Assembly (NCBI RefSeq): GCF_000968375.1
Contig: NZ_CP009933.1
Coordinates: forward strand, 4,588,001 to 4,652,000
Length of the DNA stretch: 64,000 nt
DNA from: Clostridium scatologenes
GTDB taxonomy: Bacteria; Bacillota; Clostridia; Clostridiales; Clostridiaceae
Direction: 5' to 3'
Both the position numbers and the translations under genes were made by a program. Positions within the stretch are counted from its first letter, which is position 1; each line of letters starts with the position of its first letter. The notes under the pieces were generated by a model. The model saw nothing but the letters and a program-made list of their open reading frames with translations, made no database searches and was not told the DNA's origin. Shown here one piece after another: positions 21,988-30,448 of this stretch.

Positions 21988-23658
21988 ATGAAGTTATCAA
22001 AAATGATATTAGGAACTCTAAGGGATGTCCAGGGGGAAACTGAATTAGAAAGTTATAAACTTATGTTAAGAGCTGGTATTATAAGAAAAGTTGCATCAGG
22101 AGTGTATAACTTTATGCCTATAGGGAAAAAAGTTATAGAGAATGTAAATAGTTTAATAAAAAACGAGATGGAAAAAATGGATTCTCAAGAAATAGAGGTT
22201 GCACAGTTTATTCCATTTGAATTATTGAATCAGTGTAATAATAAAGAAAGTAGTTTCACAGATACTTTTGAAATAGTTGATAAAAATCAAAAAAAATTTT
22301 ATGTGGGAGCAGATTTTAAAGAATCTTATATAGAAATTATAAAAAATGAAATAAAATCATATAAACAATTACCTGTAAGTATATATTCTATACAAAAACG
22401 AATTAAAGATGAGACAAAACCTAAGTTTGGAATTATAAAATCTAAGGAATTTAATGAACTTCAATGTTATATTTTTTATGATGATTCATTGGAATCCGGA
22501 AAATATGTTAATAGATTATGTGAAGTTTTTAAAGATATTTATAATAAATGTGGGTTAGATTTTATAAAAACTAATTCTTTAAAATTTTTCGTAAAACATC
22601 CTTTAGGAGAGGAACAGGTGGTGTGTTGTGAGGGTTGCGGGTATAAAGAAGATTTAGAAATAGCTACATGTACTTTACAAGAAAAAGAAGAGGATGACAT
22701 GAAGCCTGTGAATAAGATTTCTACACCAGACACTAGAACTATAGATGAGTTGGCTTCTTTGTTTAATACAACACCAGAATATTTTGTAAAGACTATTATA
22801 TATAAAATAAATAGTAAGATTGTCGCTGTAATGGTCAGAGGTGATAGAGAAGTAAATGAGACAAAAGTTAAAAGTAAGATAGGTCATATTGTAAGTTTTG
22901 AACTGGCAGATGAAGAGATAGTAAGATATGCTACATCAGCTGAAATAGGTTTTGCGGGTCCAATAAACTTGAAATGTGATACGTTATTAGTAGATGAAGA
23001 AATAACTAGAATGCGTAATTTCATGGTAGGAGCTAATGAAACTGGATATCATTATGAATGTGTAAATTACGAAAGAGATTTTACAGGTACTGTTGGTGAT
23101 TTTAAGAAAATTACAGAAAAGGATAGGTGCCCTATTTGCGGAAATTCTATAAACATTAAAAATGTAATGGGGTTAGGTGAAATTATAAATTTGGAAACAG
23201 CCTATTCAGAGGATATGAGTGCTGTATTCTTAGATAAATTAGGAAAAAGTAAGCCTATGAGTATTATTAAAGCATCAATTAATGTAGATAGACTTTTAGC
23301 GTTAATAGCTGAGCAAAATCATGATGAAAATGGAATAGTGTGGCCCAAAAGAGTAGCGCCTTATGAAGTTATTGTAATAGCTGCAGTATTTAAAAATGAA
23401 GAACAAATGAAAACAGCCGAAAATATATATAACAAATTAAGATCAATGGAAATAGATGTTTTATTGGATGATAGAGACGAAAGAGCAGGAGTCAAGTTTA
23501 AAGATGCGGATTTAATAGGAGTGCCTATAAGAATAACTGTAGGTAAAAAAATATCTGAAGGTAAAGTTGAATTTAAATTAAGAAATAATGGTAATGTAGA
23601 AGATATAAATATAGGTGATATAGAAGAAAAAGTTTTAAATGGATTACATAAAAATTAA
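21988..23658 (+). CDS. degenerate prolyl-tRNA synthetase paralogue with intact-looking editing domain
   Basis: 556 residues, aligning by eye with bacterial ProRS (about 570) from end to end. The catalytic core has decayed. The family GPTHEE reads GADFKE (107-112). The motif 2 region FRDEIRPRFG reads IKDETKPKFG (139-148), so the Arg of motif 2 is Lys. SGAIGGSxSxEF is missing near 193-200. GHIFxLGTKYS reads GEIINLETAYS (397-407), and motif 3 GCYGIGVSR reads IKASINVDR (427-435). By contrast, the YbaK-like editing insertion (about 250-375) keeps Lys268, GDRE (285-288) and GFAGP (321-325), and the anticodon-binding domain (455-556) is well kept. Two Cys pairs (214/217 and 381/384) could bind zinc. 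I infer that it cannot activate proline and may edit or bind tRNA-Pro. GGGGAGGGA fits the ATG at 21988. Confidence 0.82.
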   Translation: MKLSKMILGTLRDVQGETELESYKLMLRAGIIRKVASGVYNFMPIGKKVIENVNSLIKNEMEKMDSQEIEVAQFIPFELLNQCNNKESSFTDTFEIVDKNQKKFYVGADFKESYIEIIKNEIKSYKQLPVSIYSIQKRIKDETKPKFGIIKSKEFNELQCYIFYDDSLESGKYVNRLCEVFKDIYNKCGLDFIKTNSLKFFVKHPLGEEQVVCCEGCGYKEDLEIATCTLQEKEEDDMKPVNKISTPDTRTIDELASLFNTTPEYFVKTIIYKINSKIVAVMVRGDREVNETKVKSKIGHIVSFELADEEIVRYATSAEIGFAGPINLKCDTLLVDEEITRMRNFMVGANETGYHYECVNYERDFTGTVGDFKKITEKDRCPICGNSINIKNVMGLGEIINLETAYSEDMSAVFLDKLGKSKPMSIIKASINVDRLLALIAEQNHDENGIVWPKRVAPYEVIVIAAVFKNEEQMKTAENIYNKLRSMEIDVLLDDRDERAGVKFKDADLIGVPIRITVGKKISEGKVEFKLRNNGNVEDINIGDIEEKVLNGLHKN

Positions 23659-23674
23659 TTAAAAATATTTTAGT

Positions 23675-23706
23675 ATGAAAGCGGCATTGTCGCTTTCATT
23701 GTTTTA
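23675..23706 (+). terminator. intrinsic terminator after the ProS-like gene
   Basis: The stem ATGAAAGCG/CGCTTTCAT with a 7-base loop is followed by TGTTTT. Confidence 0.78.
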
Positions 23707-23828
23707 TAAAAAATGTTAATAAGACTTAAATAAGTTGTAATAATGTGTTAAAATATTTAAGAGAATTTTAGTTTAAGTATGTAAGTAAATTTAAGTATAT
23801 ACTTAAAGGCAGGAGGTAAAATTTAGCT

Positions 23829-25226
23829 ATGAAAGTTTTTAATACAATCACAAGAAAAAAGGAAGACTTTATTCCTTTATCGGAAAAAGAAGTTAAAATG
23901 TATGTATGTGGGCCAACAGTATATAATTTTTTTCATATAGGTAATGCTAGAACTTTTGTTGTTTTCGATACAATAAGAAGGTATTTTGAGTATAGAGGAT
24001 ATAAAGTTAAGTTTATACAAAACTTTACTGATATAGATGATAAGATGATTAAAAGGGCCAAAGAAGATAACATAACAGTAAAAGAACTAGGAGATAAGTT
24101 TATAGAAGAATATTATAAAGATGCAGATTCCTTGAATATAGAAAGAGCTACAGTAAATCCTAGAGCAACTGAATACATAAATGAGATTATTGATTTTGTA
24201 AAAGAATTAATAGATAGAGGATATGCTTATGAAGTAGATGGTGATATTTATTTTCATACAAAAAAGTTTGAGGATTATGGAAAACTTTCAGGACAGAATT
24301 TAGAAGATCTTCAAGCAGGGGCTAGAATTAGTGTAGATGAAAGAAAAAAAGATCCTATGGATTTTGCAGTTTGGAAAAGTCAAAAGCCTGGAGAACCAGC
24401 ATGGGAAAGTCCATGGGGTATGGGAAGGCCTGGTTGGCATATAGAATGTTCATGTATGGCATATAATCTATTAGGTGAAACTATAGATATACATGCAGGT
24501 GGTTCAGATTTAGCATTTCCACATCATGAAAATGAAATAGCACAGAGTGAAGCTAGAACGGGCAAAACTTTTGCAAAGTATTGGATGCATTCAGCTTTTG
24601 TAAATGTAAACAATGAGAAAATGTCTAAATCACTTAATAACTTTTTTACTGCAAGAGAAATACTAGAAAAATATGATCCAGATGTTATTAGATTATTTAT
24701 GCTTTCAGGACATTATAGAACTCAAATAAATTTCAGTATAGAATCATTAGAATCAATGAAAGCTGCTATGGATAGACTATATAACTCAATTTCTAATCTG
24801 GAAAGCTTATTAGAAGAAACAAAACAGGAACAATTAATGGATCAAGAAGTTGAATACATAAAAACTTTGAATGGATATAAAGAAAAGTATATAGAAAAGA
24901 TGGATGATGATTTTAATACAGCGGATGCTGTATCTGTTATTTTTGATCTTATAAGAGACATTAATACTAATGTTAAAATTGATTCTTCAAAAGAGCTAAT
25001 AAAGCATTGCTTAAATTTAATAAAAGAATTAGGAAAACCATTAGGAATATTACAAAAATCTAAAAAAGGTACTTTAGAGGAAAAAATAGAAGCGCTTATA
25101 AAGGAAAGACAGCAAGCAAGAAAAGATAAAAACTGGGCATTATCAGACAAGATAAGAGATGATTTAAAAGAACAGGGAATATTACTTGAGGATACTCCTC
25201 AAGGAGTCAGATGGAAAAGAGCTTAA
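23829..25226 (+). CDS. cysS: cysteinyl-tRNA synthetase
   Basis: 465 residues, usual length. Class I synthetase with Cys27 in CGPTVYN (zinc ligand that also selects cysteine), HIGN (36-39) and KMSKS (264-268), and further zinc ligands in the ECSCMAYN and GGSDLAFPHHENE segments. The C-terminus holds the helical anticodon-binding region. AGGAGGT lies 11 bases before the ATG. Unlike many Firmicutes aaRS genes, the 120 bases upstream show no T-box. It is followed closely by mrnC, as in Bacillus. Confidence 0.97.
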   Translation: MKVFNTITRKKEDFIPLSEKEVKMYVCGPTVYNFFHIGNARTFVVFDTIRRYFEYRGYKVKFIQNFTDIDDKMIKRAKEDNITVKELGDKFIEEYYKDADSLNIERATVNPRATEYINEIIDFVKELIDRGYAYEVDGDIYFHTKKFEDYGKLSGQNLEDLQAGARISVDERKKDPMDFAVWKSQKPGEPAWESPWGMGRPGWHIECSCMAYNLLGETIDIHAGGSDLAFPHHENEIAQSEARTGKTFAKYWMHSAFVNVNNEKMSKSLNNFFTAREILEKYDPDVIRLFMLSGHYRTQINFSIESLESMKAAMDRLYNSISNLESLLEETKQEQLMDQEVEYIKTLNGYKEKYIEKMDDDFNTADAVSVIFDLIRDINTNVKIDSSKELIKHCLNLIKELGKPLGILQKSKKGTLEEKIEALIKERQQARKDKNWALSDKIRDDLKEQGILLEDTPQGVRWKRA

Positions 25227-25255
25227 TGAAATGAATTGTAGAATGGAGAATTAGA

Positions 25256-25681
25256 ATGGATTTCAGTTTACTAAAAGGTAAATTTACTAAGGAGTCAGTA
25301 AGGCAGATAAATCCATTGGTGCTTGCCTTTGTTGGCGATGCAGTATATGAAGTTTTTATAAGAACTTATTTAGTGGATAAGAATAGGAATATGTCTGTGC
25401 ATAATCTACATGTAGAAGCTATAAAATTTGTAAAAGCACATGCGCAAAGTGAATTTATAAAAAAAATAGAAAAAGAATTAAGTGAAGAGGAAATGTATTT
25501 TTTTAAAAGAGGAAGAAATTCTAAATCAGGTACAGTTCCTAAAAATGCAGATGTACAAGAATATAGATTTGCCACAGGCTTTGAAACTTTAGTTGGATAT
25601 TTATATTTGACGGAACAAGAAGAAAGATTAAATTTATTATTAAATACCATAATAGAATTACAAATAACTGGAGGAATATAA
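25256..25681 (+). CDS. mrnC: Mini-ribonuclease III (23S rRNA maturation)
   Basis: 141 residues. It is an RNase III catalytic domain without a dsRNA-binding domain; the signature reads LAFVGDAVYEVFIRTYLV near 24-41, and the Asp and Glu metal ligands (GDAVYE and the later TGFETLVGYLYL) are present. Mini-III makes the final cuts at both 23S ends, and the matching processing stem is visible at 5374-5389/8410-8425. It lies 29 bases after cysS, and thyX begins immediately at its stop codon. Confidence 0.94.
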   Translation: MDFSLLKGKFTKESVRQINPLVLAFVGDAVYEVFIRTYLVDKNRNMSVHNLHVEAIKFVKAHAQSEFIKKIEKELSEEEMYFFKRGRNSKSGTVPKNADVQEYRFATGFETLVGYLYLTEQEERLNLLLNTIIELQITGGI

Positions 25682-26422
25682 ATGGATTTAAAAGTTAAAT
25701 TAATAGAACATACACCTAATCCAGAAAAGGTTATAGCTTCAGCTGCCAAACTATGTTATAGTGCTGTAGGTATAGATGAAATTGAAGAAAACTTACAAGG
25801 TGAGAAGGCCACAAAATTTTTAAATATGTTGATGTCTTATGGACATGAGTCTCCTATAGAACATGTATCCTTCACCTTTGCTGTTGAAGGAGTATCAAGA
25901 AGTTTGACACATCAGTTAGTAAGACATAGGTTGGCATCCTATTCTCAACAAAGTCAAAGGTATGTTAAATTAAGCCAGTTTCAATATATAGTTCCTCCCG
26001 AAATAAAAAAAGATGAAGAAGCTAAAAAGATATATATTGAGGCTATGGAGAATAGTCAAGAAGCCTATAATAAATTAGCAGATATTTTAAAAAACAAACA
26101 TATAAAGAATGGAATGAATTCACCAGCTGCAGAAAAGAAAGCAATTGAAGATGCTAGGTATGTTTTTCCAAATGCTTGTGAAACTAAGATAATGTTAACT
26201 ATGAATGCAAGAAGTTTGGTGAATTTTTTCAAACATAGGTGTTGTAACAGAGCTCAATGGGAAATAAGAGCGCTGGCAAATGAAATGCTAAAACAATTAA
26301 AGGAAGTAGCACCAGTGTTATTTAAATATAGTGGACCTTCTTGTTTGAATGGAATGTGTCCTGAAGGAAAAATGACTTGCGGTAAAAAAGATGAAGTTAG
26401 AAAAATGTATTTAGGAGTATAA
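25682..26422 (+). CDS. thyX: flavin-dependent thymidylate synthase
   Basis: 246 residues. The ThyX signature RHRxxSxxxxS is present as RHRLASYSQQS (81-91). ThyX methylates dUMP to dTMP using methylene-THF, FAD and NAD(P)H, independent of ThyA. The ATG directly follows the mrnC stop codon (TAAATG), with GGAGG inside mrnC, so translation is coupled. In Bacillus this place between mrnC and rlmB has no thyX, so it is an insertion typical of clostridia. The Cys-rich end (CCNRAQ, CLNGMCPEGKMTCG) is also found in relatives. Confidence 0.97.
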   Translation: MDLKVKLIEHTPNPEKVIASAAKLCYSAVGIDEIEENLQGEKATKFLNMLMSYGHESPIEHVSFTFAVEGVSRSLTHQLVRHRLASYSQQSQRYVKLSQFQYIVPPEIKKDEEAKKIYIEAMENSQEAYNKLADILKNKHIKNGMNSPAAEKKAIEDARYVFPNACETKIMLTMNARSLVNFFKHRCCNRAQWEIRALANEMLKQLKEVAPVLFKYSGPSCLNGMCPEGKMTCGKKDEVRKMYLGV

Positions 26423-26505
26423 ATAATCTAAATGTGATGCATATTGAAAATAGATAGCTTTGATATATTATCGTGAGATGAATAAAAAATGAAAGAGGTA
26501 TTGGC

Positions 26506-27336
26506 GTGAGAGATACTAAAAAGAGCTTTAAAGATAATTCAAATAGAAGAAGAGATAAGGATGACAAATTTTTAAGTAATACTAATGAAAAAACTTTTAG
26601 AGAGGATTTAATAGAAGGAAGAAATGCAGTGATTGAAGTGTTGAGATCTGAAAGAACTGTGGAACAAATATTAGTCGCTAATGGAGATGTATCAGGATCT
26701 ATAAACATGATATTAGCTTTAGCTAAAGAAAAAAAGATAGTTATAAAGCATGTGGATAGAAAGAAATTAGACCAACTTTCTCAAACTGGTGCACATCAGG
26801 GAGTAATTGCACAAATTACACCATATAAGTATTGTGATGTAGATGATATAATTAATTATGCAGAAGAAAAAGGAGAAAAACCTTTTATTGTTATACTAGA
26901 TGAAATAGAAGATCCTCACAATTTTGGATCCATAATTAGAACTGCTGAAACTTGTGGAGTACATGGTATTATAATACCCAAAAGGAGAAATGTAGGATTA
27001 ACTCCTGCTGTATATAAGGCCTCTGTTGGAGCTATAGAACATATGAAAATTGCTAAAATCACAAATATAAACAGTGCAATAGATAAGCTAAAAGAGCGAG
27101 GCATTTGGGTGTATGGTGCAGATATGAATGGAGAAAATTATTGTTATGATGTAGATTTTAGAGGTGCAGTAGCTTTAATAATAGGAAGTGAAGGAAAAGG
27201 CATATTAAAGCTTACTAAAAATAAATGTGATGTGCTTGTAAAGATACCTATGGTTGGAAATATATCATCTTTAAATGCTTCAGTTGCAGGTGGAATACTT
27301 ATGTACGAAGTATTAAAACAAAAATTTAAAAAGTAA
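26506..27336 (+). CDS. rlmB: 23S rRNA (guanosine-2'-O-)methyltransferase RlmB/TrmH family
   Basis: 276 residues. After a basic, disordered N-terminus of about 35 residues comes the SpoU substrate-binding domain (about 38-112) and a SPOUT methyltransferase domain (about 125-270) with motif 1 DPHNFGSIIRTAE, motif 2 LIIGSEGKGI and motif 3 IPMVGNISSLNASVA. These make the SAM-binding knot. The enzyme probably methylates 23S rRNA at the position homologous to E. coli G2251. It starts with GTG behind AGAGG, 83 bases after thyX. Confidence 0.93.
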   Translation: MRDTKKSFKDNSNRRRDKDDKFLSNTNEKTFREDLIEGRNAVIEVLRSERTVEQILVANGDVSGSINMILALAKEKKIVIKHVDRKKLDQLSQTGAHQGVIAQITPYKYCDVDDIINYAEEKGEKPFIVILDEIEDPHNFGSIIRTAETCGVHGIIIPKRRNVGLTPAVYKASVGAIEHMKIAKITNINSAIDKLKERGIWVYGADMNGENYCYDVDFRGAVALIIGSEGKGILKLTKNKCDVLVKIPMVGNISSLNASVAGGILMYEVLKQKFKK

Positions 27337-27348
27337 TAGTGATACAGA

Positions 27349-27861
27349 GTGAAAAATATTTTTGTAGATGGGTATAATGTAATAAATAGTTGGTCTGAAC
27401 TAAAAAAAATAAAAGAATATAGTTATGAAGCTGCAAGAACTGAACTTATAGAAAAATTAACTAATTATGCAACTTATAAAAATTATAAAGTTTTCATAGT
27501 TTTTGATGCTCATATGGTAAGCAAAAGTATAGAGAAAAAAGAGAAAATTAGTGATAATATAGTAGTAGTATTTACAAAAGAAGGGGAAACAGCAGACTCT
27601 TTTATAGAAAAAACAGTAAATAAAATAGGACGAAAAATAGAGGTATGCGTCGTAACTTCAGATTCTTTGGAACAACAGGTTGTTTTCCAAAGAGGTGCTA
27701 CAAGAATGTCCTCGGTAGAATTTTATCATGAAGTTAAAAGTGTAGAAAATAAAATTAAAAGTAAAATACAGAAAAAATATTCAGAAAAAAGATTTACTTT
27801 AGAAGATACAATTCAAAAGGAAATACTGGAAGAACTTGAAAAAATTCGAAGAAGTAATTAA
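27349..27861 (+). CDS. yacP: NYN-domain ribonuclease of the YacP/Rae1 family
   Basis: 170 residues. The NYN/PIN-like fold is indicated by the start FVDGYNVINSW (Asp7), VFDAH in the middle and TSDSLEQQ around residue 105, acidic residues expected to bind metal. The last 40 residues form a charged helix. In Bacillus, Rae1 (YacP) cuts mRNA in the ribosomal A site. It starts at GTG 12 bases after rlmB with a poor ribosome binding site, so translation is probably coupled. sigH follows, as in Bacillus. Confidence 0.9.
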   Translation: MKNIFVDGYNVINSWSELKKIKEYSYEAARTELIEKLTNYATYKNYKVFIVFDAHMVSKSIEKKEKISDNIVVVFTKEGETADSFIEKTVNKIGRKIEVCVVTSDSLEQQVVFQRGATRMSSVEFYHEVKSVENKIKSKIQKKYSEKRFTLEDTIQKEILEELEKIRRSN

Positions 27862-27867
27862 AAAATA

Positions 27868-27897
27868 TTGACTATAAATTTGATTGTAATGTATAAT
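27868..27897 (+). promoter_or_regulatory. sigma-A promoter of sigH
   Basis: TTGACT (27868-27873), an 18-base spacer and TATAAT (27892-27897), beginning six bases after the yacP stop and 36 bases before the sigH start. Confidence 0.75.
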
Positions 27898-27933
27898 CAA
27901 TATGTGGTGTATTTTTATTTTGGAGGGGATATC

Positions 27934-28575
27934 TTGGATAGAAGGGGTTGTATTAGTAAGAAAATTTCCTCCTTTGAAAAAAAATTAGACGAGGAAATCG
28001 TTATTCAAGCAAAAAAAGGGGAGACTAGGGCTCAGGAATACTTGATTAATAAATATGAAAATTTTGTGAAAGCAAAAGCGAAGTCTTATTTTTTGATAGG
28101 AGCAGATAAAGAAGACATATACCAAGAAGGAATGATAGGGTTATATAAAGCTATAAGAGATTTTAAACCTGATAAGTTATCATCTTTTAAAGCTTTTGCT
28201 GAGTTGTGTGTTACACGACAAATAATTACTGCTATTAAGACTGCCACAAGACAGAAGCATATTCCTTTAAATACATATATTTCTTTAAATAAGCCTATAT
28301 ATGATGAAGAATCAGATAGAACTTTGTTAGATGTTTTGTCGGAAGCTAAGGTGGCAGATCCCGAAGAATTGATTATAAGTAGAGAAGAATTAAATCATAT
28401 ACATGCTGAAATAGGCGAGGTTTTATCAAGTTTAGAAATGGAAGTATTAATGTCTTATCTCGATGGTAAGTCTTATCAAGAAATTGCTTGTGATCTAGAT
28501 AGGCATGCAAAATCCATAGATAATGCACTACAAAGGGTAAAAAGAAAATTAGAGAAGTGTTTAAATGATAAATAA
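27934..28575 (+). CDS. sigH: RNA polymerase sigma factor SigH
   Basis: 213 residues; Bacillus SigH has 218. Region 2 includes the DIYQEGMIGLYKAIRDF core-binding helix and the RQIITAIKTATRQKH -10-recognition part. Region 4 carries a helix-turn-helix (SYQEIACDLDRHAKSIDNALQRVK). SigH starts the sporulation cascade and directs transition-phase genes. The start is TTG 27934 behind GGAGGGGA (27922-27929); a frame reading upstream from 27868 would run through the promoter and is not used. It precedes the tRNA-tuf unit and rpmG-secE-nusG as in Bacillus. Confidence 0.95.
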   Translation: MDRRGCISKKISSFEKKLDEEIVIQAKKGETRAQEYLINKYENFVKAKAKSYFLIGADKEDIYQEGMIGLYKAIRDFKPDKLSSFKAFAELCVTRQIITAIKTATRQKHIPLNTYISLNKPIYDEESDRTLLDVLSEAKVADPEELIISREELNHIHAEIGEVLSSLEMEVLMSYLDGKSYQEIACDLDRHAKSIDNALQRVKRKLEKCLNDK

Positions 28576-28586
28576 AAAATTGTATA

Positions 28587-28615
28587 TTGACAAAAAAATA
28601 TAGTTGTATTAAAAT
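28587..28615 (+). promoter_or_regulatory. promoter of the tRNA-Gly/tRNA-Thr/tuf unit
   Basis: TTGACA (28587-28592), a 17-base spacer and TAAAAT (28610-28615), 34 bases before tRNA-Gly. Confidence 0.8.
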
Positions 28616-28649
28616 TGATAATCGGTATATAACTTTTTATTAAGTATGA

Positions 28650-28724
28650 GCAGGAGTAGTTCAGCGGTAGAACACCAGCTTCCCAAGCTGGCTGTCGCGG
28701 GTTCGATCCCCGTTTCCTGCTCCA
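28650..28724 (+). tRNA. tRNA-Gly (anticodon CCC)
   Basis: 75 bases with CCA encoded. The acceptor stem is GCAGGAG/TTCCTGC with a closing G-T, the anticodon stem CCAGC/GCTGG and the loop TTCCCAA, so the anticodon is CCC, reading GGG. That is the least used Gly codon in such an AT-rich genome. First gene of the unit. Confidence 0.95.
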
Positions 28725-28734
28725 ATGAAAAATT

Positions 28735-28810
28735 GCCCATGTAGCTCAGTTGGCAGAGCGTCACCTTGGTAAGGTGGAGGTCACCGGTTCAATCCCGGTC
28801 ATGGGCTCCA
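28735..28810 (+). tRNA. tRNA-Thr (anticodon GGT)
   Basis: 76 bases with CCA encoded. The acceptor stem is GCCCATG/CATGGGC and the anticodon loop TTGGTAA. Ten bases after tRNA-Gly, with no terminator before tuf, so tuf is probably transcribed together with the tRNAs. Confidence 0.96.
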
Positions 28811-28886
28811 ATAATATATAAACCTTACAACACACCAGGGTGAGTTTACTTAAACTAAAAGTCAACCAAATGAGGAGGAATAAAAA

Positions 28887-30080
28887 ATGTCAAAAGCAAA
28901 ATATGAAAGAAACAAACCACATGTAAACATAGGAACAATAGGACACGTAGATCATGGTAAGACAACATTAACAGCAGCAATAACAATGGTGTTAGCAAAA
29001 GAAGGAAAAGCAGAAGCATTTAAGTATGACGAAATAGATAAAGCACCAGAGGAAAAAGAAAGAGGAATCACAATCAACACAGCACACGTAGAATATGAAA
29101 CAGAGAATAGACATTATGCACACGTAGATTGTCCAGGACATGCTGACTATGTAAAGAACATGATAACAGGAGCAGCACAAATGGATGGAGCAATCTTAGT
29201 AGTAAGTGCAGCAGATGGTCCAATGCCACAAACAAGAGAACATATACTACTAGCATCAAGAGTAGGAGTAAGTTACATAGTAGTATTCTTAAATAAAGCA
29301 GACCAAGTAGACGATCCAGAATTATTGGAATTAGTAGAAATGGAAGTAAGAGAATTATTAAGTGAGTATGAATTCCCAGGAGATGATATTCCAATAATAG
29401 TAGGAAGTGCGTTAAAAGTAATAGAAAATCCAGATGATCCAGAAGCAACAAAATGCATACATGAATTAATGGCAGCAGTAGATAGCTATATACCAACACC
29501 AGAAAGAGCAACAGATAAAGCATTCTTAATGCCAGTAGAAGATGTATTCACAATCACAGGAAGAGGAACAGTTGCAACAGGAAGAGTTGAAAGTGGAATA
29601 CTAAAAGTTGGAGACGAAGTAGAAATCGTAGGATTAAAAGAAGAAAAAGGCAAGACAACAGTAACAGGAGTAGAAATGTTCAGAAAGCTTCTTGATCAAG
29701 CAATGGCAGGAGATAACATAGGAGCATTACTAAGAGGAATACAAAGAGATGACATCGAAAGAGGTCAAGTATTAGCAAAACCAGGTTCAGTACACCCACA
29801 CAAGAAATTTGTAGGTCAAGTGTACGTATTAAAGAAAGAAGAAGGCGGAAGACATACACCATTCTTCAATGGATATAGACCACAGTTTTATTTCAGAACA
29901 ACAGACGTAACAGGATCAATCGCATTACCAGAAGGAGTAGAAATGGTTATGCCAGGAGATCACATAGATATGAATGTTGAATTAATAACACCAGTAGCAA
30001 TGGATGAAGGATTAAGATTTGCAATAAGAGAAGGCGGAAGAACAGTAGGTTCAGGTGTTGTTACTAAAATTGTTGAGTAA
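28887..30080 (+). CDS. tuf: elongation factor Tu (copy 1)
   Basis: 397 residues. GTPase domain with GHVDHGKT (19-26), DCPGHADY and NKAD (normally NKCD), then two beta-barrel domains. EF-Tu brings aminoacyl-tRNA to the ribosome. GAGGAGG lies nine bases before the ATG. The 1194 bases appear identical to those of the second copy (44804-45997), synonymous sites included, and the codon choice is extreme (mostly A-ending). The sequences diverge about 13 bases past the stop codon and shortly before the start. It follows tRNA-Gly and tRNA-Thr without a terminator. Confidence 0.98.
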   Translation: MSKAKYERNKPHVNIGTIGHVDHGKTTLTAAITMVLAKEGKAEAFKYDEIDKAPEEKERGITINTAHVEYETENRHYAHVDCPGHADYVKNMITGAAQMDGAILVVSAADGPMPQTREHILLASRVGVSYIVVFLNKADQVDDPELLELVEMEVRELLSEYEFPGDDIPIIVGSALKVIENPDDPEATKCIHELMAAVDSYIPTPERATDKAFLMPVEDVFTITGRGTVATGRVESGILKVGDEVEIVGLKEEKGKTTVTGVEMFRKLLDQAMAGDNIGALLRGIQRDDIERGQVLAKPGSVHPHKKFVGQVYVLKKEEGGRHTPFFNGYRPQFYFRTTDVTGSIALPEGVEMVMPGDHIDMNVELITPVAMDEGLRFAIREGGRTVGSGVVTKIVE

Positions 30081-30092
30081 TTTTTGATTTTT

Positions 30093-30123
30093 AGGACTGG
30101 GTTTCTAGACCTGGTCCTTTTAA
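30093..30123 (+). terminator. intrinsic terminator after tuf copy 1
   Basis: AGGACTGGGT pairs with ACCTGGTCCT (with G-T pairs) around a short loop, then TTTTAAAAAG. Confidence 0.8.
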
Positions 30124-30142
30124 AAAGTATTTTTAAATTTAA

Positions 30143-30171
30143 TTGACATATAAACTAAGTTGTGATAAATT
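30143..30171 (+). promoter_or_regulatory. promoter of rpmG-secE-nusG
   Basis: TTGACA (30143-30148), a 17-base spacer and TAAATT (30166-30171), 80 bases before rpmG. Confidence 0.7.
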
Positions 30172-30251
30172 ATTAAAGTAATGCGTAATTTAAGGCTAGT
30201 AAAAGATATATTAATAGTTTACATATACGACTATATCAGGAGGTGTAAGTA

Positions 30252-30401
30252 ATGAGAGTAAAAGTAACATTAGCATGTACAGATTGCAAACAAAGAAATT
30301 ACAACACAATGAAAAACAAAAAAAATGATCCAGATAGATTAGAAATGAGAAAATATTGCCCATTTTGCCATAAACATACATCTCATAAAGAAACAAAATA
30401 G
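30252..30401 (+). CDS. rpmG: 50S ribosomal protein L33
   Basis: 49 residues, normal for L33. Two CxxC pairs (C9/C12 and C36/C39) make it the zinc-binding form. AGGAGGTG is followed after a short spacer by the ATG. As in other Firmicutes, L33 stands before secE and nusG, so it belongs to this operon. Confidence 0.96.
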   Translation: MRVKVTLACTDCKQRNYNTMKNKKNDPDRLEMRKYCPFCHKHTSHKETK

Positions 30402-30448
30402 TAATTTATAGAGGCATATGATAAATATTTTTCAAGGATGTGAAAAAA

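Noticed and set aside
27868..27933. N-terminal extension of SigH from an upstream TTG
   Set aside because: These bases contain the sigH promoter; the ribosome binding site GGAGGGGA points to TTG 27934.
29074..29523. 149-codon Leu-rich frame antisense to tuf (again at 44991-45440)
   Set aside because: It is a product of the extreme A-ending codon use of tuf, which reads as Leu-rich on the other strand.
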